A stretch of DNA of 12,365 nt from Balneolales bacterium. GTDB lineage: Bacteria > Bacteroidota > Rhodothermia > Balneolales > Natronogracilivirgulaceae. The stretch is taken from the NCBI GenBank assembly GCA_007133995.1, contig SLLP01000109.1, forward strand, positions 1 to 12,365. The letters run 5' to 3'. Within the stretch, counting starts at the first letter, position 1. Each line of letters opens with the position of its first letter. The notes under the pieces were generated by a model that was not told where the DNA came from, ran no database searches, and was given only the letters and a program-made list of their open reading frames with translations. Of the stretch, positions 6,443 to 12,365 are shown in pieces. A program made the translations under genes and the position numbers.

Positions 6443-7585
6443 ATGATCAACACTTCACTCTCCCTCATCAATTTTCGCAATCATAATCAGACCGATGTCG
6501 TCTGGGGGGATCATGTGAATATCATCACCGGTCCGAACGGCGCCGGCAAGACCAACCTCATCGACGCTCTGCATTACTTGTGTATGGGCAGGAGCTTTAC
6601 CAGCAGCTCGGACATGTATGTGGTACGCCAGGATGCCGCCTCGTTCCTGGTGAAGGGCAGCTTTCGAGGGAACATTCGCAGCGAGTTTGAGGTGGCCTGC
6701 TCTTACGGGCGCGGGGATGGGAAAAAGCTCTGGGTGAATGACAGTCCGCTGGACCGCCACGCCGACCTGATCGGGCTTGTGCCGGTGGTGCTTGTTTCCC
6801 CGGATGACAGAAAGCTGACCGGTGAGGGGCCGGCCGAGCGCCGTTCGTTTCTGGACGCCCTTATATCGCAGACCTCACCGGCCTATCTGGACGATCTCAT
6901 CCGCTATCGAAAAATTGTGAGACAACGCAACAGGTTGCTGTCCGATACGCACATGTATTCCGGCGAGATGGATCTCATGCTGGAACCCTGGGATCGGCAG
7001 CTCACGGAAACCGGTTCACGCATCATCGCGAACAGGGCAGCGCTGGTGAATACATTCCAGTCCTATCTTGAAAAAGCGCATCAGGAACTGGCCGGCTCCG
7101 GGCTCATTCCATCGATTGCATACAAAACCTTTTGCGATACCGGTGATGATCCCTCGCCCGACCCTGCCCGCATCCTGGATTTGTACAATAGCGAGTTGAG
7201 TAGGTCATCGGAGCGCGAGCGGGAACGGCGTCAGACGATAATCGGTCCGCACCGCGACGAGCTGGTCTTTTTCCTGAACGACATGGAGCTGCGCAAGTTT
7301 GGCTCCCAGGGTCAGCACCGGATATTTGCACTGGCGTTGAAGATGGCACAGCTCTATTTTTACAATAATGAGCTGGATGACCTGCCGGTTTTTATGCTGG
7401 ATGATGTCTTCGGCGATCTGGATCCGCAGCGGACCGATACGGTGATGCAGATGCTGCTTCAGCACCACGGACAGTCTTTCATCACGGCAGCACATCCCGA
7501 AAAAATATCCGGATTTTCAGCATCCGGCCGCAATCGCATAACCTCGTACGAGGTCAGCAACGGCCGGGTGGAACCCATATCCTGA
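6443..7585 (+). CDS. recF: DNA replication and repair ATPase RecF
   Basis: RecF is an SMC-like ATPase that, with RecO and RecR, loads RecA at single-strand gaps and stalled forks. The 380 residues match the family length. The N-terminus carries the typical L-x-x-FRN-x-x block (FRNHNQ, 11-16) and Walker A GPNGAGKT (30-37). The C-terminal half holds the ABC signature GSQGQHR (287-293) and Walker B FMLDDVFGDLD (317-327), with the D-loop at its end. GPHRDEL, a RecF hallmark, precedes the signature. In many RecF proteins the signature reads SQGQQR; His here is a mild variation. The gene is followed after 2 bases by the DUF721/DciA gene, so they are almost certainly cotranscribed. dnaN is not beside it in this window. 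Confidence 0.97.
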   Translation: MINTSLSLINFRNHNQTDVVWGDHVNIITGPNGAGKTNLIDALHYLCMGRSFTSSSDMYVVRQDAASFLVKGSFRGNIRSEFEVACSYGRGDGKKLWVNDSPLDRHADLIGLVPVVLVSPDDRKLTGEGPAERRSFLDALISQTSPAYLDDLIRYRKIVRQRNRLLSDTHMYSGEMDLMLEPWDRQLTETGSRIIANRAALVNTFQSYLEKAHQELAGSGLIPSIAYKTFCDTGDDPSPDPARILDLYNSELSRSSERERERRQTIIGPHRDELVFFLNDMELRKFGSQGQHRIFALALKMAQLYFYNNELDDLPVFMLDDVFGDLDPQRTDTVMQMLLQHHGQSFITAAHPEKISGFSASGRNRITSYEVSNGRVEPIS

Positions 7586-7587
7586 CC

Positions 7588-7887
7588 ATGGCTTTTTTCA
7601 GAAAACAACCCAGGAAGCTTCGCGAACTGGTGGATGAATTCATTGATGATTATCCGCACCGGGTGGCGCTCAAGCGGGGAATGATTCTCGCACTGTGGCC
7701 CGAGCTGATTGGCGAGGCTATTCGGGAGCAGGTGCGGGACATGAAGTTCCAGGGGAGCCGGCTTATCCTGTATGTGCCGGATCCCTCATGGCGTCACGAA
7801 ATACACATGCAACGGCGCGCCATAGCCGGCAAACTGAACTCGGCCGTCAAGGAAGAGATCATACGCGATATTCTCATCAAAACATGA
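7588..7887 (+). CDS. dciA: DUF721 / DciA-like helicase-loading protein
   Basis: This 99-residue protein fits the DUF721 family, whose member DciA interacts with and helps load the replicative helicase DnaB in bacteria that lack DnaC/DnaI-type loaders. Family features are the central W-P-E-L-I-G block (WPELIGEAI, about residues 36-44), the F-x-G-S-x-L-I-L-Y-V strand pair (52-63) and the S-W-x-H-E-I-x-x-x-x helix (66-75). No signal peptide or membrane segment is present. The ATG lies 2 bases after the recF stop. The recF-dciA pairing also occurs in other phyla (for example in actinobacterial recF neighbourhoods), which supports a replication role. Helicase loading in this organism is inferred from the family. 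Confidence 0.88.
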   Translation: MAFFRKQPRKLRELVDEFIDDYPHRVALKRGMILALWPELIGEAIREQVRDMKFQGSRLILYVPDPSWRHEIHMQRRAIAGKLNSAVKEEIIRDILIKT

Positions 7888-7972
7888 ACCGAAGCCGGAT
7901 CGTTATAAAGTATTTGGATGCGATTATCGCTATTATCCGGCAAACCATAATCCAGGTGTAATTCATACCGCC

Positions 7973-8962
7973 ATGGCAAAAGACAGCAAATCAGGCAGCT
8001 GGTTTTCCAGATTGTTCAGTCCGTCCGAACAGGAGACGACCTACCTGCATAAAGGTGAGATACTGATCGTTTTTCTGATCTCCTTTATCATAGCCATATC
8101 GCTCTGGTTTCTAGTGAACATGGGAAAGGAGTACAGCCTCATCCTGGATGTGCCGGTGCAGGTCACCGGCATCAGCGAAGATATGGCATTTGCCCGCGAG
8201 CCGCCTTCTGAGGCCAGAATAAGTGTGATCGGGGAGGGCTGGAATCTGTTGGCAATCCACCGGAATCCACCGGTGGTGTCGATTTCTTACAGCGATAGGG
8301 AGGTAAATTTGAACGACATCGTCCAGCGGGAATTAGCTGCCTACCCCGACCTGACCGTGCAGAAAGTGGAGCCTCAGGTTATTACGCTTCAAATGGAACC
8401 AAGGACGGACAAGAAAGTAGCAGTTACGCCCAATCTGGACATTCAGCTCAAGGCACAGTATGAGATCGTTGGTGACATTCTGGTGTCGCCGGACAGCGTG
8501 ATGGTACAGGGTGCGCGTTCGGTCATTGATACTCTGCAAAGCATCCCGACAGAAACGCTCCGCCTCAGCAATGTCCAAAATGACGTTACCCGGAATGTGA
8601 AGCTGGCTGACCCGGGCGGCGTATTTCTACCCGACACACGCGATGTGAACGTCTCATTCAGTGTCACCGAATTCACCGAGGGACAAGCGCGTATCAATCT
8701 CCAGATACGAAATCTGCCGGATGGAAGGGAGGTGCGTCTGAATCCGACCGTGCTGACGGTCCGTTACAACGTGCCGATTGATCAGTTCAGCCAGACGCAG
8801 GATGTAGTGCCCTATGAAGCCTACATCACGTATTCGGATATCATGCGGGATACCACGGGTTATGTTGTGCCGCATGTTGAGCGTGTGACCGATGATCTGG
8901 ACATCCGGCTGCGATCATACCAGCCCCGCCGGATTGCCTATTTCATGGTGGTGCCGGACTGA
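7973..8962 (+). CDS. YbbR-domain (CdaR-like) membrane-anchored protein
   Basis: The 329-residue protein has a short polar cytoplasmic N-terminus, one transmembrane segment (about residues 30-49, ILIVFLISFIIAISLWFLV), and then about 280 residues outside the membrane arranged as roughly three YbbR-like beta-rich repeats (about 55-140, 150-235 and 240-325). Indicators are the start LDVPVQVTGISEDM after the membrane segment and the VSPDSVMVQGARSVIDTL element typical of YbbR repeats. In Firmicutes the YbbR protein CdaR regulates the c-di-AMP cyclase CdaA; no cyclase gene is in this window, so that role cannot be transferred. The gene is 85 bases after dciA and could belong to the same transcript. 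Its last 25 bases overlap the 3' end of ispH on the opposite strand. Confidence 0.87.
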   Translation: MAKDSKSGSWFSRLFSPSEQETTYLHKGEILIVFLISFIIAISLWFLVNMGKEYSLILDVPVQVTGISEDMAFAREPPSEARISVIGEGWNLLAIHRNPPVVSISYSDREVNLNDIVQRELAAYPDLTVQKVEPQVITLQMEPRTDKKVAVTPNLDIQLKAQYEIVGDILVSPDSVMVQGARSVIDTLQSIPTETLRLSNVQNDVTRNVKLADPGGVFLPDTRDVNVSFSVTEFTEGQARINLQIRNLPDGREVRLNPTVLTVRYNVPIDQFSQTQDVVPYEAYITYSDIMRDTTGYVVPHVERVTDDLDIRLRSYQPRRIAYFMVVPD

Positions 8963-10332
8963 GCTGATGCGCTCTCCTCTTCCCGGAACGGCTGAAGCGC
9001 TTCGTCAACCGGGCGGCAGCCCTCAAAATAGGACGCCACTTTCAGCAATACTTCGTCGACCAGTGCATCCGGACACGATGCGCCCGATGTGATGGCGATG
9101 GTGACCGGTTCGGCCGCTTTCGGCATCCAGTTGCGGGTCCGCTCCACCTGCTTGTTCCATTGGTTGAAATGGTGAATCTCGCTGCGAGACGTGATCTCCG
9201 ATGCATCCCGGATGTGGTAGGTCGGGAAGCGTTCTTCCAGTAGCTCCACCAGGTGTATGGTGTTGGATGAATTGTAACCTCCCACGACAAGGGCCATGTC
9301 CGCCCACTCTTCCATCAGTCCGTAGGTGGCGGACTGATTCTCATTCGTGGCGTAGCAGAGCGTGTCGGTGGTATCGGCAAAGTGCATCTCCACGCCGGGT
9401 TCGTCCCCTTTCATCGGACCGGGTGCGGGGGTGGGTCGAGGGGTGGGATCAGAACCGGTTTTTGGATCGGTCCGCGTATCGCTTGAAGTAGTGCCACCTG
9501 GAGCGGAACCGGTCGTGCCGGCGGCAGCGCCATATTTTTTCTCGACCGCCTCCCTGAGAATCTGCATAACCTCGCGGGTCTCGGTGGCCAGCATGGTCGT
9601 CTGGTTGATTACGCCGATACGTTTTGTGTCCTCAACAGGATCGAAGCCGTCGGTGCACTTCATCCCGAAATACTTTTGAAAATCGGCAAGCGGACGTTTT
9701 TCGAGGATGATATCGGCCATAATGTGCGCTTCCTCCGGATTCAGGACCACCACGCACGGCGCCTCCTGCGAGCTGTGGGAGAACGTGGCGCGCGTCTCTT
9801 CGTGCTGATACTTGCCGTGGATGACCAGCGAGTATCCCTTGGAGCCCAGATGCTTGCCGCGCTTCCACACCTTGATCACAAACGGACAGGTGGTGTCGTA
9901 CTGATACGGATTGATGCCCTGCCGCTCCAGCTTCTGCTGTATTTCGAGTGTGGTCCCGAACGCCGGCACGATGACGATATCATCCGGAGAGAGCGATTCG
10001 ATCGAGATGCGCTCGGTACCGTCGGTTTCGAACAGGAAACGGACCCCGCGCGCTTCCAGGTCCTTGTTTACGGTCGGATTATGGATCATCTCGCTGAGCA
10101 GGTAGATGTTTTTTCCGGGATGCTTCTCCACCGTGCGATAGGCAATGTCAATGGCGTTTTCCACCCCGTAGCAAAAGCCGAAATGGCGCGGGATGAGAAA
10201 ACGGACCGGTCCCAGGTCCAGCACAGCGGGTTTCCGGTCCTTCTTGCGCGGATCCAGGATTTGCCGGGCGTTTTTTACGGTTTTGATGATCTCGGATTTG
10301 TAAAGATCCGGAATGAGGAAATCTTTCGGCAT
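8938..10332 (-). CDS. ispH: 4-hydroxy-3-methylbut-2-enyl diphosphate reductase IspH (LytB), long form with insertion
   Basis: IspH carries out the last step of the MEP isoprenoid pathway, reducing HMBPP to IPP and DMAPP with a [4Fe-4S] cluster. The three cluster cysteines are Cys54 (GFCYGV), Cys149 (DTTCPF) and Cys420 (SGASCPD). HGKYQHEETRAT (172-183) and INQTT (242-246) hold substrate-binding and proton-transfer residues. The conserved N-terminal block with DPRKKD before the first cysteine marks the long FCB type. The ATG at 10332 gives MPKDFLIP, which fits that block; an in-frame ATG at 10386 would add 18 residues. Residues about 268-314 are an unusual low-complexity Gly/Thr/Pro insertion between KKYG and the FADTTDTLCYATNENQ block. 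The C-terminus also has a polar tail after about 450. It lies 87 bases downstream of ettA on the same strand. Confidence 0.95.
   Translation of the reverse strand: MPKDFLIPDLYKSEIIKTVKNARQILDPRKKDRKPAVLDLGPVRFLIPRHFGFCYGVENAIDIAYRTVEKHPGKNIYLLSEMIHNPTVNKDLEARGVRFLFETDGTERISIESLSPDDIVIVPAFGTTLEIQQKLERQGINPYQYDTTCPFVIKVWKRGKHLGSKGYSLVIHGKYQHEETRATFSHSSQEAPCVVVLNPEEAHIMADIILEKRPLADFQKYFGMKCTDGFDPVEDTKRIGVINQTTMLATETREVMQILREAVEKKYGAAAGTTGSAPGGTTSSDTRTDPKTGSDPTPRPTPAPGPMKGDEPGVEMHFADTTDTLCYATNENQSATYGLMEEWADMALVVGGYNSSNTIHLVELLEERFPTYHIRDASEITSRSEIHHFNQWNKQVERTRNWMPKAAEPVTIAITSGASCPDALVDEVLLKVASYFEGCRPVDEALQPFREEESASAQSGTTMK
9391..9531 (-). other. Low-complexity insertion segment within ispH
   Basis: This stretch encodes about 47 residues of Gly, Thr, Ser, Pro and Asp, ending in the Pro-rich PTPRPTPAPGP. 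It lies between two conserved IspH blocks, where relatives that I can recall have only a short connecting loop. It should form a flexible surface linker. No frameshift is apparent, because the reading frame and all conserved blocks continue on both sides. Confidence 0.75.
9421..9447 (+). other. G-quadruplex motif on the ispH template strand
   Basis: Five runs of three or more G (9421-9423, 9427-9431, 9433-9435, 9440-9443 and 9445-9447) are separated by loops of 1-4 bases. This meets the standard G3+N1-7 pattern with one run to spare. The G-rich strand is the template for ispH, so the mRNA is C-rich here; it encodes the Pro-rich end of the IspH insertion. Confidence 0.7.
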
Positions 10333-10419
10333 GGTTTTGCGTATCGTTGCGTGTATATGGCGAACAGCGGGACGTGTTCCCTGCATGGTGCGTCAGGCAG
10401 GGAGAGCCGCCGCTCGATT

Positions 10420-12093
10420 TCAGTCACGCTTGAGCTTTTTGTAATGGATGCGTTTGGGCTGGTCATCAATGCCCAGCACATCACGGCGGTAGTCCTGATA
10501 TTGGCGGTAGTTGCCTTCAAACCATCGCACCATGCTGTCGCCTTCAAAAGCAAGGATATGGGACGCGATGCGGTCCAGGAACCACCGGTCGTGAGTGATA
10601 ACGACAACGCATCCCGCAAAGTTCAACAACGCATCTTCGAGAGCCCGTAGTGTCTGCACGTCCAGGTCGTTGGTCGGCTCATCCAGCAGCAGCAGATTGG
10701 CGCCTTCGCGCAGGGTCTTGGCCAGGTGGACACGGTTGCGCTCGCCACCGGAGAGCTGACCGGTCTTTTTCTGTTGATCACCGCCGCTGAAATTGAACCG
10801 GGCAACGTAGGCGCGCGAGTTGATCTCCTTGCTGCCCAGCCTCACCGTGTCCTCACCGTCAGAGATCTCCTCCCATATCGATTTTTTTGGGTCCAGCGGG
10901 CGATCCTGGTCAGCGTAGCCAATTTTGACCGTTTCACCGGTCTCAAAGGTGCCGGCATCCGGTTTCTCCTGAGCGGTGATCATACGGAAAAGCGTGGTTT
11001 TGCCCGCGCCGTTCGGTCCGATTACACCCACGATGCCGCCGGCCGGCAGGTCGAACTCCAGGTTCTCGAACAGCAGCCGGTCCCCGAACCCCTTGGCCAC
11101 ACCGTTGGCTTGTATCACCTTTTCTCCCAGCCGGGGTCCGGGCGGTATATAAATCTCCAGTTCGTCACGCTTTTTCTCCTGTTCCTGTGCTGAAAGCAGA
11201 TCTTCGTAGGCCGTGATGCGGGCTTTGCTTTTGGAGCTGCGCCCCTTTGGATTGGTGCGAATCCACTCCATTTCGCGGTCGATGGTCTTCTGCAGCTTTT
11301 TGTTCTGCTGTTTCTCGACATCCAGCCGCCGGCGCTTCTGCTCGAGCCAGCTCGAGTAGTTGCCCTCGAACGGAATACCCTCGCCGTGGTCCAGCTCCAG
11401 AATCCATCCGGCCACATTATCCAGAAAGTAGCGATCGTGCGTAATGGCGATCACGGTGCCCTCATAGCGTTCCAGATGCTGTTCGAGCCACTGGACCGAG
11501 TCGGCGTCCAGATGGTTGGTGGGCTCGTCAAGCAGAAGCACGTCGGGCTCCTTCAGCAAGAGGCGGCAGAGGGCCACACGCCGGCGCTCCCCGCCGGAGA
11601 GCACGTTCACGGGCATGTCCTCGGGCGGACACCGAAGCGCCTGCATCGCCATCTCGAGCTTGCTGTCCAGGTCCCATGCATTTTTCTGGTCGATCTGCTC
11701 CTGCAATTTGGACTGCCGTTCAATTAGCGCGTCGAAATCGGCGTCCGGCTCGCTGAATCTGGCGCTGATCTCCTCAAATTCACGCACCAGGTTGACCAGC
11801 TCCTGTACACCCTCCTCCACGATATCCCTGACGGTTTTGGATGGATCCAGCTCCGGCTCCTGAGGAAGGTGGCCGAACGTGACACCGCTTTTGAAGGTCA
11901 CTTCTCCCTCGTAGTTGTCGTCGAGCCCGGCGATGATCCGGAGCAATGTGCTCTTCCCGGATCCGTTGGCCCCGATGATGCCGATCTTGGCACCGTAAAA
12001 GAACGAGAGGTAGATGTCCTTCAGGACGCGCTGATTCGGGCCCCAGGCCTTGCCGACGCCCATCATGGAAAATATGATTTTCTTGTCGCTCAC
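10420..12093 (-). CDS. ettA: Energy-dependent translational throttle protein EttA (ABC-F)
   Basis: EttA is a soluble ABC-F ATPase that binds the ribosomal E site and gates entry into the elongation cycle according to ATP/ADP levels. The 557 residues match the family (E. coli EttA about 555). Domain 1 has Walker A GANGSGKST (41-49), an arm insertion of EttA type (about 95-140), LSGGE (165-169) and LLLDEPTNHLD (186-196). The P-site tRNA interaction linker (about 245-315) is basic and helical, with NPKGRSSKSKAR. Domain 2 has Walker A GPNGAGKTT (359-367), LSGGE (447-451) and LLLDEPTNDLD (468-478). Both catalytic glutamates (E190, E472) and switch histidines (H219, H501) are present, and there is no long C-terminal extension. 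The start is GTG, which aligns with the EttA N-terminus. smc lies 102 bases upstream on the same strand. Confidence 0.95.
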   Translation of the reverse strand: MSDKKIIFSMMGVGKAWGPNQRVLKDIYLSFFYGAKIGIIGANGSGKSTLLRIIAGLDDNYEGEVTFKSGVTFGHLPQEPELDPSKTVRDIVEEGVQELVNLVREFEEISARFSEPDADFDALIERQSKLQEQIDQKNAWDLDSKLEMAMQALRCPPEDMPVNVLSGGERRRVALCRLLLKEPDVLLLDEPTNHLDADSVQWLEQHLERYEGTVIAITHDRYFLDNVAGWILELDHGEGIPFEGNYSSWLEQKRRRLDVEKQQNKKLQKTIDREMEWIRTNPKGRSSKSKARITAYEDLLSAQEQEKKRDELEIYIPPGPRLGEKVIQANGVAKGFGDRLLFENLEFDLPAGGIVGVIGPNGAGKTTLFRMITAQEKPDAGTFETGETVKIGYADQDRPLDPKKSIWEEISDGEDTVRLGSKEINSRAYVARFNFSGGDQQKKTGQLSGGERNRVHLAKTLREGANLLLLDEPTNDLDVQTLRALEDALLNFAGCVVVITHDRWFLDRIASHILAFEGDSMVRWFEGNYRQYQDYRRDVLGIDDQPKRIHYKKLKRD

Positions 12094-12195
12094 AATGTGT
12101 TATTTAAGAGGTAACTGTTCCGGTGGTCTTGTCTCAATATTGCATCATCACCTGTTTGCCAACCGGCATCTGCCGTCGCAATCCTCAAATATGCA

Positions 12196-12365
12196 TCAGG
12201 CGGTGGTGGTTTCCGTCGCCCCAACATCATCCAGCCTGACCCCGACCAGCTTGCTGATGCCCACTTCCGGCATGGTGACGCCGTACATCATCTCGGATTT
12301 CTCCATGGTCGTTTTGTTGTGCGTGATGACGATGAACTGGGTGTCGTCGCTGAATTTTCTCAGCA
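12196..12365 (-). CDS. smc: Chromosome partition protein SMC, C-terminal fragment
   Basis: Only the last 56 codons lie in the window; the gene runs off the right edge. The fragment reads LRKFSDDTQFIVITHNK and then a block with YGVTMPEVGISKLVGVRLDD, which closely follows the end of bacterial SMC head domains: the post-Walker-B switch histidine in ITHNK and the conserved M-x-x-x-x-x-x-YGVTM-x-x-x-G-x-S-K motif. SMC forms the DNA-loop-extruding complex with ScpA and ScpB and drives chromosome segregation. It ends in a short Thr-rich tail and TGA. The next gene on the strand, ettA, starts 102 bases later, with no clear terminator seen between them. Confidence 0.93.
   Translation of the reverse strand, partial: LRKFSDDTQFIVITHNKTTMEKSEMMYGVTMPEVGISKLVGVRLDDVGATETTTA

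Noticed and set aside
7650..7658. TTATCCGCA, one base from a DnaA box, inside dciA
   Set aside because: It is a single isolated near-match in coding sequence with no cluster or A/T-rich flank, and is expected by chance.
7695..7961. Plus-strand frame overlapping dciA and the gap after it
   Set aside because: It is out of frame with the DUF721 protein, and its translation has no family features.
9676..10650. A 324-codon open frame on the plus strand
   Set aside because: It runs antisense across ispH and the end of ettA, both clear genes with intact motifs. Its translation has no recognisable domain and it crosses a gene boundary, so it is a shadow of coding composition.

Overview
This window looks like ordinary core chromosome from a bacterium of the Bacteroidota/Balneolota-Rhodothermota (FCB) group. 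The evidence is indirect. Start codons mostly lack a Shine-Dalgarno sequence and sit behind A/T-rich leaders. IspH is the long type with a conserved N-terminal block ahead of the first cysteine. recF is paired with a DUF721/DciA gene, and there is a single-RRM protein and a YbbR-type protein. Base composition is close to balanced. No transposon, phage, tRNA, rRNA or CRISPR was seen, so this is housekeeping DNA rather than an accessory island.

Layout, left to right. The left edge is the 5' two thirds of dnaA (minus strand). Upstream of it is a gene-free stretch of about 380 bases (957-1340) with two perfect TTATCCACA DnaA boxes, an A/T-rich block with a 12-base palindrome, and a weaker box-like site; it is a good oriC candidate. 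Next, still minus, are prmC and an unrecognised small gene that overlaps it by 4 bases. A secreted outer-membrane beta-barrel protein (plus) runs tail-to-tail, with a 29-base overlap, into a HAD phosphatase (minus). That gene is divergent from enolase (plus), which ends in a clear intrinsic terminator. Then come an RRM RNA-binding protein with a very acidic, tandem-repeat tail, recF, dciA and a YbbR-domain membrane protein, all plus. The YbbR gene ends tail-to-tail, with a 25-base overlap, against the last minus-strand series, which reads smc (3' end only), ettA, ispH.

How the genes fit together. The window is rich in chromosome replication and maintenance functions: initiator DnaA with a probable origin, DciA (helicase loading), RecF (gap repair) and SMC (segregation). 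A second theme is translation and RNA: PrmC (release-factor methylation), EttA (ribosome-bound ABC-F ATPase) and the RRM protein. Enolase, IspH and the HAD phosphatase are metabolic.

I did not find a clear new biological system. The most unusual points are a roughly 47-residue Pro/Thr/Gly insertion inside IspH whose DNA carries a strong G-quadruplex motif on the template strand, the acidic SDQSDD-repeat tail on the RRM protein, and the candidate origin.
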